DNA of 52,974 bases from CAYZJV01 sp964473245 (GTDB lineage Bacteria; Spirochaetota; Spirochaetia; Sphaerochaetales; Sphaerochaetaceae). Below are positions 8,158 to 15,111 of the stretch, piece after piece. The position numbers and the translations under genes were made by a program. The notes beneath the pieces are model-generated. The model had not been told where the DNA came from. It did not search any database and saw only the letters and a list, made by a program, of their open reading frames with translations. The stretch is from positions 1 to 52,974 of the forward strand of contig CAYYOL010000012.1 in the NCBI GenBank assembly GCA_964473245.1, given 5' to 3'. Within the stretch, counting starts at the first letter, position 1; every line of letters begins with the position of its first letter.

Positions 8158-9528
8158 ATGAATGAGACGTATCAGGATTTGGTAGCGCGCCAAAGACACT
8201 ACTTTGCAAGCGGCGCGACCTTAGATATACAGGCTCGAAAAAGACATCTATCGAGCTTGTATGCAGCGATACGACAATACGAACACCGCATAGCCGAGGC
8301 ACTGGCTGAGGATCTGCATAAAAGCAGCTTCGAGTCCTATATGAGTGAGACCGGCATGGTGCTCGAAGAGTTGCGCTACCTGATCCGTCACCTCTCATCC
8401 TGGGCTAGACCGAAGCGGGTAAGAACGCCGATTGCACAGTTTCCAGCAAAAAGCTTCATAGCCAGGGAGCCATATGGGGTCACCCTCATCATGGCTCCCT
8501 GGAACTATCCATTCCAACTCTGCATGACACCACTCGCAGGCGCTCTCTGCGCGGGGAACACCGTGGTGCTCAAACCCTCTGCGTATGCTCCAAGAACGAG
8601 CGCGATCATTGCAGAGTTGGTAGCGAGTACGTTCGATCCCGAGTTGGTGACGGTCGTTGAAGGTGGCAGGGTTGAGAACCAACTCCTTCTCGAACAGCGT
8701 TTCGACTATATCTTCTTCACAGGAAGTGTATCGGTGGGTTCGCTGGTCATGGAGAAAGCCTCCAGACACCTAACCCCCGTGACCCTTGAGTTGGGTGGGA
8801 AAAGCCCAGCCATAGTCGATGCTTCGGCACAGTTGAGCCTTGCAGCCAAACGCATTGCGTTCGGCAAGTTTCTCAATGCTGGTCAGACGTGTATTGCCCC
8901 AGACTATGTTCTGGTTGAAAAACGTGTCGAGCAGGAGTTCATAGGATATCTACAGAAGGCTATTCAGGAGTTCTTTCCTGGCAACGATTTTTCACACCTT
9001 CCCTCGATTGTGAACGAGAAGCACTTTGATCGCCTCGTCTCCCTTCTAGCAGGTGAGTCGTGCATACTGGGAGGGGAGACGAATCGCAGTCTCTTGCAGA
9101 TCTCCCCTACGATTCTCGATTCTGTGCAGGCCGACTCTCCTATCATGCAAGAGGAGATTTTCGGTCCCATTCTCCCCATCCTCACCTTTGAGACCATCGA
9201 TGAAGCAGCATGCTTCATAAAAGAACGGCCTAAACCGCTAGCCCTCTATGTGTTCACCACCAATGTATCGGTCGAACGCAAATTCATTCGTGAAGTCTCG
9301 TTCGGTGGTGGTTGTATCAACGACACCGTGGTCCATATCGCCACGTCTCGTATGGGTTTCGGTGGGGTGGGTTCCAGTGGTATGGGCAAGTATCATGGGA
9401 AGGCGAGTTTCGACACATTCTCACACCAAAAGGGCGTGGTGAAGAAAGCGAACTGGCTGGATCTGTCAATGCGTTACCACCCGTATACAAACAGGAAGAA
9501 TCGGATAATTCGCTTTTTTCTCAAGTGA
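8158..9528 (+). CDS. class 3-type NAD(P)-dependent aldehyde dehydrogenase
   Basis: A 456-residue aldehyde dehydrogenase that oxidises aldehydes to acids. The N-terminal cofactor-binding domain has APWNYPFQL and the FTGS loop. The general base is Glu211 in LELGGKSP and the nucleophile is Cys245 in NAGQTCIAPDY. The short length and the C-terminal tail (MRYHPYTNRKNRIIRFFLK) are typical of the ALDH3 family, which acts on medium- to long-chain and aromatic aldehydes. GGAAGG lies about 10 bases before the ATG. It follows the flavin-fold gene after 19 bases and may belong to that unit. No terminator with a T-run follows. Confidence 0.93.
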   Translation: MNETYQDLVARQRHYFASGATLDIQARKRHLSSLYAAIRQYEHRIAEALAEDLHKSSFESYMSETGMVLEELRYLIRHLSSWARPKRVRTPIAQFPAKSFIAREPYGVTLIMAPWNYPFQLCMTPLAGALCAGNTVVLKPSAYAPRTSAIIAELVASTFDPELVTVVEGGRVENQLLLEQRFDYIFFTGSVSVGSLVMEKASRHLTPVTLELGGKSPAIVDASAQLSLAAKRIAFGKFLNAGQTCIAPDYVLVEKRVEQEFIGYLQKAIQEFFPGNDFSHLPSIVNEKHFDRLVSLLAGESCILGGETNRSLLQISPTILDSVQADSPIMQEEIFGPILPILTFETIDEAACFIKERPKPLALYVFTTNVSVERKFIREVSFGGGCINDTVVHIATSRMGFGGVGSSGMGKYHGKASFDTFSHQKGVVKKANWLDLSMRYHPYTNRKNRIIRFFLK

Positions 9529-9872
9529 GAAGTTGTAGTGAAATGTCGGAGGTGTGGTCAGGGTTAACCCATGACATGAGGACAAAGTTGTACTTCGCAA
9601 TGAGACCATGAGGTGTCACAAGACGCAAAACATCTATCCCAATAGAAAATTACACTTAATACAATTTTTGCACTGGTTTAAGAGAAATACTGGAAAAATC
9701 ATAGTGATTCACAGGTGATGTACACGCACAACATTTGACATCTCTTATTTGTGAGAAGTACAGATGTAACACTTGACTTATTCAAGTACTGACATAAGAT
9801 TTCCGACAGCTCTAGTAATTTTTTGACCTATACGGGTAATTACATCCAACTTGTGCTTTTTTTATCCAGACA
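9529..9872. other. AT-rich spacer with palindromes, no gene
   Basis: No credible reading frame or RNA gene is seen. Visible structures are GGGTTAACCC (9561-9570) flanked by GTCA and ATGAC arms, and an inverted repeat ACTTGA-CTTAT-TCAAGT (9771-9787). There is also a -35-like TTGACA (9735-9740) with no good -10, and the repeat copy at 9823-9863. Confidence 0.6.
9823..9863 (+). repeat. imperfect repeat, copy 1 (3' side of icd)
   Basis: Begins with TTGACCTATA and ends with TGCTTTTTTT, with GTAA and AAC between. The same blocks at nearly the same spacing recur at 11552-11590 on the other side of icd. Confidence 0.5.
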
Positions 9873-9911
9873 CAATAAAACTCTCCCCGCTGGCGCTGCA
9901 GCAGGAAGAGT
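9873..9911 (-). terminator. intrinsic terminator of icd
   Basis: Reading on the minus strand: a 13-position stem (9911-9899 with 9892-9880, one mismatch and one G-U pair), loop CAGCGC, then TTTTATTGT. It lies 18 bases beyond the icd stop. Confidence 0.8.
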
Positions 9912-9928
9912 CTTTCGAATATAAACGA

Positions 9929-11137
9929 TCACATGTGTTTTATTATGCTATCACCGAACTGGCTACAGGAGACTTCAGTAGCACCCTCCATAAGCCGTGC
10001 GAAATCGTAGGTCACCTCTTTCGCCTTGAGCGCTCCGGTCACTCCGGTATCGATCAGTTGAGCGGCCTCTGACCACCCGAGATAGTCCAGCATCAGCATG
10101 CCCGAAAGGATTACCGAGCTCGGATTCACCTTGTCCATCCCTGCATACTTCGGAGCGGTGCCGTGTGTAGCCTCGAAGACTGCATTACCGGTCTCATAGT
10201 TAATATTCGCACCGGGAGCGATCCCGATTCCACCAACCTGTGCAGCCAGGGCATCGGACATGTAGTCTCCATTGAGATTAGTCGTGGCAATGACTTCGTA
10301 TTCTGCAGGCCTGGTGAGAATCTGCTGCAGGAATGCATCGGCAATCACATCCTTGATCAGCACCTTCCCCTCGGGAATCTTCCCATCCACCAGATCATCC
10401 CATGTAACAGTATGATCGGCGAACTCCTCTCTGGCGAGTTCATAGCCCCACTCTCGGAATGCACCTTCGGTGAACTTCATGATATTTCCCTTGTGCACCA
10501 GCGTTACTGAGGATCTCCCATGTTCGATGGCATACTTGATTGCAGCTCGAATCAGTCTCTTGGAACCTGTCTCGCTCACCGGCTTAAGCCCCACACCGCT
10601 ATCCGAACGAATGTCCCAACCAAGACGCTCCTTCAGAAATGCGATAACATCTCGGGCCTCATCCGAACCCTCTTTCAATTCATATCCTGCGTACACGTCT
10701 TCGGTGTTCTCTCGGAACACGACCATATCGACCAGCTCCGGTCGCTTGACTGGTGAAGGTATTCCGGGATAGTACTTCACCGGCCGAAGACAGACAAAGA
10801 GATCGAGTCTCTGCCTGATGGTCACATTCAGGCTTCTGAACCCGCCGCCCACTGGGGTGGTCAATGGTCCCTTGATACCGACTAAATACTCTTTCAATGC
10901 CTCTTCTGTTGCTTTCGGCAACCACTCACCGGTCTTCTTGAAAGCCTTCTCTCCTGCAAGCACCTCTTTCCAGACAATCTTCCGCTCCGAGCCATACGCC
11001 TTCTCTACCGCGGCGTCGAAGACACGTACAGCTGCTTCCCAGATATCTGGCCCAATACCATCTCCTTCAATGAATGGGATGGTAGGATTGTTCGGGACTA
11101 TCAGCCCCTCTTTACTCATGGTCACTTTCTGTTCCAT
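9929..11137 (-). CDS. icd: isocitrate dehydrogenase (NADP+)
   Basis: A 402-residue homodimeric enzyme that converts isocitrate to 2-oxoglutarate and CO2 with NADPH formation. It resembles the E. coli-type enzyme throughout: substrate serine loop GGGFRSLNVTIRQRLDL, metal-binding NLNGDYMSDALAAQVGG, and HGTAPKYAGMDKVNP. The Lys-Tyr pair in the last motif and the Arg in TYDFARLM are the residues that select NADP+ in E. coli Icd. GAGGA lies 7 bases before the ATG. It is transcribed alone, with its own terminator and a 700-bp upstream spacer. With acnA at 32095 it gives the oxidative branch to 2-oxoglutarate. Confidence 0.97.
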   Translation of the reverse strand: MEQKVTMSKEGLIVPNNPTIPFIEGDGIGPDIWEAAVRVFDAAVEKAYGSERKIVWKEVLAGEKAFKKTGEWLPKATEEALKEYLVGIKGPLTTPVGGGFRSLNVTIRQRLDLFVCLRPVKYYPGIPSPVKRPELVDMVVFRENTEDVYAGYELKEGSDEARDVIAFLKERLGWDIRSDSGVGLKPVSETGSKRLIRAAIKYAIEHGRSSVTLVHKGNIMKFTEGAFREWGYELAREEFADHTVTWDDLVDGKIPEGKVLIKDVIADAFLQQILTRPAEYEVIATTNLNGDYMSDALAAQVGGIGIAPGANINYETGNAVFEATHGTAPKYAGMDKVNPSSVILSGMLMLDYLGWSEAAQLIDTGVTGALKAKEVTYDFARLMEGATEVSCSQFGDSIIKHM

Positions 11138-11212
11138 TGGGATTCCTCATGTTATTTCAATTGAATCGTTGTGCAATGTGTCGTCAACAATATCTATTTC
11201 GTAATGCATTGC

Positions 11213-11242
11213 AGTGTATCAGAAAAGCGTCCCTATTGTTAA
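11213..11242 (-). promoter_or_regulatory. possible icd promoter with repeated ATTGCA half-sites
   Basis: On the minus strand TTAACA (11242-11237), 18-bp spacer, TACACT (11218-11213), about 75 bases before icd. ATTGCA-like half-sites occur at 11171-11178, 11205-11213 and 11258-11266 and may be operator repeats. Confidence 0.35.
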
Positions 11243-11551
11243 TACCTTCTCGATAACCCATTGCAGTTCGGATGTGTGAACGGTTGCAAGAGGTTGCTTA
11301 AGTACGTACACATGACATTTGACTATGTACGAACACCGAGCGCCGTTCGGGTCATGTCAAAAGATCCAATTCTATATAGCTATATCAACTCCTTCCATTG
11401 TATATATTTCAGAGGTCATCATACGTTTTTTCGTTTATAATCAGGGACTAAACTCTTTTCATCTGACATCACCTAGATCCATATCCTACCTGCAAATTCC
11501 AACGTTAACCACCGGGTATGTCAACTGAGAGACCCCATAAAAAGTAAAAAA

Positions 11552-11590
11552 TTGACCTATAGCAGTAAAATTTCAAACATATGCTTTTTT
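11552..11590 (+). repeat. imperfect repeat, copy 2 (5' side of icd)
   Basis: TTGACCTATA at 11552-11561 and TGCTTTTTT at 11582-11590, offset 30 against 31 in copy 1, with GTAA and AAC conserved between. About 28 of 40 positions match. Confidence 0.5.
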
Positions 11591-11623
11591 CTTGTGCGAG
11601 ATGCATGAAACATCGTGCACAAG
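11591..11623 (+). other. 33-base hairpin upstream of the antiporter operon
   Basis: CTTGTGC (11591-11597) pairs with GCACAAG (11617-11623), and GATG pairs with CATC inside; one G-U pair and one mismatch lie between, with loop CATGAAA. No T-run follows on either strand, so it is not a standard terminator. It could be an operator or a leader element. Confidence 0.45.
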
Positions 11624-11727
11624 TGGATACATGGGACAACGCTCCTCTATGTACGACACCCCCGGCAGACTCGATCGTGTAGAGGTGACAAAGTGAGTGT
11701 CTCCTCACAACCGTCAGACCGTCCAGG

Positions 11728-11742
11728 ACCTCGGCTCGAGGT
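11728..11742. promoter_or_regulatory. operator-like inverted repeat upstream of the antiporter operon promoter
   Basis: ACCTCG-GCT-CGAGGT, perfect 6-bp arms, 16 bases upstream of the -35 box at 11759. Confidence 0.4.
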
Positions 11743-11758
11743 TCACACCGCGCAAACC

Positions 11759-11788
11759 TTGTATTCTTTCCAAGGACCGTGATACTAT
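11759..11788 (+). promoter_or_regulatory. promoter of the PII-like/ptsN/mnh operon
   Basis: TTGTAT (11759-11764), 18-bp spacer, TACTAT (11783-11788). The leader to ATG 11836 would be about 40 bases. Confidence 0.5.
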
Positions 11789-11835
11789 CAGGCAAACATT
11801 GAGACCATCGAGATAGTAAGAGGGCCTTGAATACC

Positions 11836-12183
11836 ATGAAATTACTGGTTTTTGTACTGAACAATGAGGAGTTTCTCGAAGAGGTTCTAGAGGCATACGT
11901 GGAAGCCGGCGTCACTGGTGCCACCATACTCGACTCGGAAGGCATGGGTCGATTCCTTGCCTATGAGGTGCCACTCTTTGCAGGATTCAAGGACTTCATG
12001 AAGGGAAACAAACCCTATAATAAGACCATACTCTCGGTCGTACGAAACGATGAGATTGTGAAGAACGTTCGAACGATCATTGACCCCTTGGTAGGAGGCC
12101 TGGACAATCCAGGAACCGGCATCATGTTCACGGTTCCAGTGGATTGGGTCTCTGGCCTGGTACCAGAAGAGGATGAGGTATAG
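11836..12183 (+). CDS. PII-like signalling protein
   Basis: A 115-residue protein with the ferredoxin-like fold pattern of the PII/CutA superfamily. It shows strand MKLLVFVLN, a helix, strand GATILDSEGMGR (compare G-T-V-x-x-x-G-x-G-R in GlnB), a loop region, strand and helix KTILSVVRNDEIVKNVRTIID, and a final strand TGIMFTVPVDWV. The T-loop lacks the modified tyrosine context of GlnB, so uridylylation is unlikely. I chose ATG 11836 (AGAGGG 11 bases upstream) over TTG 11827. It is the first gene of the antiporter operon and ends 2 bases before the EIIA gene. A small-molecule sensor controlling the antiporter is a reasonable guess. Confidence 0.7.
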   Translation: MKLLVFVLNNEEFLEEVLEAYVEAGVTGATILDSEGMGRFLAYEVPLFAGFKDFMKGNKPYNKTILSVVRNDEIVKNVRTIIDPLVGGLDNPGTGIMFTVPVDWVSGLVPEEDEV

Positions 12184-12185
12184 CT

Positions 12186-12644
12186 ATGAAAGGTATCTGC
12201 AAGAGACTCAGCCCGGAATGCATCCTATTGGACCTTGAGGCTGAGGATAAACTCTCGATCATCAGGCACCTAGTGCTTGCACTCGATGCCACCCACGATC
12301 TGCCCGACGCTCAACGCATCATCGACGACGTCATGGCTCGAGAGAAACTCGCATCGACTTGTCTGGGTTCCGGGTGTGCCGTTCCCCACGCCCATTCTGT
12401 TGGGCTCGAATCGAGCTATATTGCAGCGACTCGTCTTGCGCAGCCGATTGAACTGGACACACCGGATGGCGAACCGGTAAGCCTCATATTTCTGCTTATC
12501 GGACCTCCGAAACACGCCGCGACTCACCTGAAACTACTCTCCAAGCTTGCTCGACTGTTGCACGACTCGGATTTCAGGGACAAACTGAAACATACCGAAT
12601 CGGTAGACGGTTTTCTCACTATCCTGTGCAACGAAGAGGAGTAA
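12186..12644 (+). CDS. ptsN: PTS EIIA domain protein, PtsN (EIIA-Ntr)-like
   Basis: A 152-residue single EIIA domain of the fructose/mannitol family. The phosphorylatable histidine is His68 in GCAVPHAHS, aligned with the active His of E. coli PtsN. LIFLLIGPPKHAATHLKLLSKLARLL is the conserved C-terminal half. No EIIB or EIIC transporter parts lie nearby, so it is a regulatory EIIA rather than a sugar importer part. In enterobacteria EIIA-Ntr governs potassium transport, which fits its place directly before seven antiporter genes. The 1-base gap to mnhE and 2-base gap to the PII-like gene show a single transcript. Confidence 0.88.
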   Translation: MKGICKRLSPECILLDLEAEDKLSIIRHLVLALDATHDLPDAQRIIDDVMAREKLASTCLGSGCAVPHAHSVGLESSYIAATRLAQPIELDTPDGEPVSLIFLLIGPPKHAATHLKLLSKLARLLHDSDFRDKLKHTESVDGFLTILCNEEE

Positions 12645-12645
12645 C

Positions 12646-13158
12646 ATGAGACTTGAAACTCGGTGGAAAATCATTCGTTTCTTTCTCACCGCAGGGGTTC
12701 TCTACATGGTGTGGCTTCTGTTCACTTCGAGTATGGAACTCTACTCTCTCCTGTTCGGAGCGGTAGGATCGCTTGTCATAGCTGCGATCACCTACCCTAT
12801 CTTCATAGCTCACCACCAGGCGAATATCCGGTACATATTCCCCAACCTCATACATTTGACCATCTATTTTTTCCTCCTTGTCTACTTCCTCTACACATCG
12901 AGTTACGACATGCTCAAAGCCGTAATCACCGGCAGGGCTTCTCCGCGGATCGTACACTTCCGTACACGACTGAAGTCGGATATCGCCCGCATGGTGCTCG
13001 CAAATTCGATCACATTGACACCAGGGACGATCACTCTCGACCTGAACGACGACCATCTTACGGTACATTGGTTCTTCTGTGACACCAACCATGCAAAAGC
13101 AGCAGGAGAAAAGGTGAAAGGCCGCATGGAGCGGTTCATAGGAAACATCTGGTTATGA
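12646..13158 (+). CDS. mnhE: Na+(K+)/H+ antiporter subunit MnhE/MrpE (MbhA-like)
   Basis: A 170-residue protein with two or three N-terminal helices, followed by a soluble part with the family's SITLTPGTITLDLNDDHLTVHWF motif (about residues 125-147). The family is needed for assembly of Mrp-type multisubunit antiporters in the inner membrane. GAGGAG lies 4 bases before the ATG. It overlaps mnhF by 4 bases (ATGA), starting a chain of overlaps that runs through mnhD. Confidence 0.93.
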   Translation: MRLETRWKIIRFFLTAGVLYMVWLLFTSSMELYSLLFGAVGSLVIAAITYPIFIAHHQANIRYIFPNLIHLTIYFFLLVYFLYTSSYDMLKAVITGRASPRIVHFRTRLKSDIARMVLANSITLTPGTITLDLNDDHLTVHWFFCDTNHAKAAGEKVKGRMERFIGNIWL

Positions 13159-13430
13159 GTGCCATACTGCTTGGCTACATGCAATGGTTTCTCGTATTCT
13201 GCGGCAGCGTATGCATCATACGCCTGATTGCTGGTCCAACAGCAGCAGACAGACTCGTCGCACTGAATATTCTCTCTGGAGTCACATTGGGATTCCTCGT
13301 GGTTCGCGGTCTCGCCGAACAACGTGCACTCTATCTCGATGTAGCTCTGGTCTACGATATTTTCGGCTTCCTCGGGTTCATGGCGATCGCTCGTTTTCTG
13401 AAGGACTCTTTTTCCAAGGAGGAGCAGTGA
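13155..13430 (+). CDS. mnhF: antiporter subunit MnhF/MrpF (MbhB-like)
   Basis: A 91-residue protein with three membrane helices and the family motif RLIAGPTAADRLVALNILSG, followed by LYLDVALVYDIFGFLGFMAIARFL. Size and pattern are those of MrpF. It overlaps mnhE by 4 bases and is 2 bases from mnhG. Confidence 0.92.
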   Translation: MSAILLGYMQWFLVFCGSVCIIRLIAGPTAADRLVALNILSGVTLGFLVVRGLAEQRALYLDVALVYDIFGFLGFMAIARFLKDSFSKEEQ

Positions 13431-13432
13431 CC

Positions 13433-13774
13433 ATGCTGATTCGAGAAATATTGGCACTTATTGCATTCTTCTCTGCAACGGTATTCGGCCTTGCCGGCCT
13501 CATCGGGTTGTTTCGATTCCCCGATCCCTATTCACGAATGCAGTCGGGCGGACTGTGTGGTACAACCGCCATTTTCTCAACCTTCATAGGAGCACTTTTG
13601 CTAGCTCCTTCACTGATTATTGCCCTGCGTATAGTCATCATAATGGTGTTCTTCCTTATCAGTGCACCAACTGGTTCCTATATCGTGGCACGATTCATAT
13701 GGCAAGCCGGCACTCCGACATGGAATCCCCGAAAGCGCAAATCGTCGAGAGACCAGAGACAGGAGGAGCCATGA
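13433..13774 (+). CDS. mnhG: antiporter subunit MnhG/MrpG (MbhC-like)
   Basis: A 113-residue protein with three helices and the MrpG signature GLIGLFRFPDPYSRMQSGG and APTGSYIVAR. The ATG at 13433 is chosen because AGGAGGAG lies about 10 bases upstream; the frame is open further upstream only as a shadow of mnhF. The C-terminal tail is basic. It overlaps the next gene by 4 bases. Confidence 0.92.
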   Translation: MLIREILALIAFFSATVFGLAGLIGLFRFPDPYSRMQSGGLCGTTAIFSTFIGALLLAPSLIIALRIVIIMVFFLISAPTGSYIVARFIWQAGTPTWNPRKRKSSRDQRQEEP

Positions 13775-14010
13775 TCATCCTCCTTCTGGCACTCATCATC
13801 ATGCTTGCTATCTATACTCTCACAAGCAAAGACCTCCTGCATGGTGTGATAGCCATGTCTGCAGTCAGTCTCATCTGCGCTCTTCTGTTCACGATTCTGC
13901 AGGCTCCCGATGTCGCTATCACCGAAGCAGCGGTTGGTGCAGGAGTCTCCACAGTCATCTTTGTATGGGCGCTTAGACATAGCAAAAGGAGAGACGATGA
14001 AGGAGAATAG
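13771..14010 (+). CDS. antiporter DUF4040 subunit (MbhD-like, MnhA C-terminal piece)
   Basis: A 79-residue, three-helix protein with the DUF4040 pattern (DLLHGVIAMSAVSLICALLFTILQAPDVAITEAAVGAGVST). In Mrp antiporters this stretch forms part of the C-terminus of the large subunit MnhA; in archaeal Mbh complexes it is the separate subunit MbhD, as here. The ATG at 13771 follows AGGAGGAG and overlaps mnhG by 4 bases. It overlaps the next gene by 14 bases. Confidence 0.85.
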   Translation: MIILLLALIIMLAIYTLTSKDLLHGVIAMSAVSLICALLFTILQAPDVAITEAAVGAGVSTVIFVWALRHSKRRDDEGE

Positions 14011-14770
14011 TAAGCGCTCTCGATATTGGAGCCGATTCACCACGGTGATTGCCATCGTAGCGATGGCAGTCGTTCTTCTCCCCATCTTCCTCAACGATAC
14101 CTCCTGGCCGATCGAAGCGAGAGACTACCTCGCCCACTCGGGAACCGAAGAGAGTGGCGCCATCAACCTAGTGAGTGCCATCTACCTGGGATACCGAGTA
14201 TTCGACACCTTCGGAGAGACCATCGTACTGCTCGTAGCAGTCTTGGGAACCATGGGTATGCTCAGCCGAGTGGAATCTCTGGTGGACACCTCACTGGAGG
14301 AAGAACATACGATTGGGAGTGTATCCGGGTTCTCGCTCACGAACGAGAAACGTCGTTCACACGCACTGCGCACCCACCTGCTGGAAGTCGTGACCGGAAA
14401 AATCGGTCCGATCGTCCTGCTGTTCGGATTCTACGTTATGCTCTATGGACACGTATCGCCAGGTGGAGGATTTCAGGGTGGAGTGATCATAGCATCTGGC
14501 ATCGTGTTTCTCGCACTCGGGAATCCACAGGAAGGGTCGTCCGGGATATCCAATCCAGAGCTATTGGTTCGACTTGAAAGTGCAGCATTTTTAACCCTCA
14601 TATTGGTGTTCTTCAGTGGATTACTGATCGGCAATGGCTTCTTCGGCAACCCACTTGCACACACCCAGATACCGGTCGGGTATATCGTGATCCTCAATGC
14701 GGTGATCGGCATGAAAGTCGGCACCAGCCTCGGGTTCATGTGCATAGCCATGATGGGAGGGGGATCCTGA
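13997..14770 (+). CDS. mnhB: fused MbhE domain and MnhB antiporter subunit
   Basis: A 257-residue protein with two parts. Residues about 15-95 hold helices with GAINLVSAIYLGYRVFDTFGETIVLL, the MbhE (MnhA C-terminal) pattern. Residues about 130-257 are MnhB proper (KIGPIVLLFGFYVMLYGHVSPGGGFQGGVIIASG). In Pyrococcus Mbh these are two genes (mbhE, mbhF). ATG 13997 is preceded by AGGAGAG, and the frame overlaps the previous gene by 14 bases. The stop overlaps the mnhC start (TGATG). Confidence 0.88.
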   Translation: MKENSKRSRYWSRFTTVIAIVAMAVVLLPIFLNDTSWPIEARDYLAHSGTEESGAINLVSAIYLGYRVFDTFGETIVLLVAVLGTMGMLSRVESLVDTSLEEEHTIGSVSGFSLTNEKRRSHALRTHLLEVVTGKIGPIVLLFGFYVMLYGHVSPGGGFQGGVIIASGIVFLALGNPQEGSSGISNPELLVRLESAAFLTLILVFFSGLLIGNGFFGNPLAHTQIPVGYIVILNAVIGMKVGTSLGFMCIAMMGGGS

Positions 14771-15111
14771 TGATAGAGCGAGCATTGCTGTTCACCCTCT
14801 TCCTTATCGGCTTCTATGGGATAGTAGGAAAGAAACACATCATCAAGAAAATTTTCGGATTAAATATTTTGAACAATGCAGCTGTGATCCTGTTCATACT
14901 CGAAGGCAGTCGAATCGGGACCGATGCCCCCATCATGGATGGCCAGGCATCGGCAATCGTGGATCCTGTTCCTCAGGCACTCATGCTTACAGCGATAGTC
15001 ATCGGTGTCTGTATCACAGCCCTATCGCTCGCTCTCGCAGTGCATCTGTACCGAGTGAGTGGTTCGTTCGACATAGACACCATCCGTATGAGGATACAAG
15101 ATGAGGCTTGA
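14770..15111 (+). CDS. mnhC: antiporter subunit MnhC/MrpC (NuoK-like)
   Basis: A 113-residue NuoK-like protein with three helices. It has GLNILNNAAVILFI with the charged segment after it and PVPQALMLTAIVIGVCITALSLAL, the typical MrpC/NuoK pattern. ATG 14770 shares a base with the mnhB stop, and GGAGGGGG lies 6-12 bases upstream. It overlaps mnhD by 11 bases. Confidence 0.92.
   Translation: MIERALLFTLFLIGFYGIVGKKHIIKKIFGLNILNNAAVILFILEGSRIGTDAPIMDGQASAIVDPVPQALMLTAIVIGVCITALSLALAVHLYRVSGSFDIDTIRMRIQDEA

Larger units (their letters stand above)
11243..11758. other. long structured spacer between icd and the antiporter operon
   Basis: No gene is convincing here. It holds an inverted repeat CGTACA-N15-TGTACG (11305-11331) with GACATTTGAC in the middle, and a perfect 12-bp palindrome ATATAGCTATAT (11374-11385). 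The second repeat copy (11552-11590), a 33-base hairpin (11591-11623) and an inverted repeat (11728-11742) also lie here. This is far more dyad symmetry than in other spacers of the window. Confidence 0.5.

Noticed and set aside
9823..9851. TTGACC as the -35 of a promoter, and likewise at 11552
   Set aside because: No -10-like hexamer lies at 16-18 bases in either copy.
11319..11528. 69-residue plus-strand frame in the spacer
   Set aside because: AT-rich, no ribosome site, no family pattern; it covers palindromic DNA.
11585..11623. Hairpin 11591-11623 as an intrinsic terminator
   Set aside because: The T-run precedes the hairpin on the plus strand and no T-run follows on either strand.
11505..11945. 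146-residue minus-strand frame across the spacer and the PII-like gene
   Set aside because: It runs antisense into a recognisable PII-like gene, and its composition is that of non-coding sequence.
13910..14010. Longer N-terminus for the MnhB fusion (frame open from 13910)
   Set aside because: This part is a shadow of the DUF4040 gene; ATG 13997 has a ribosome site and fits the family.
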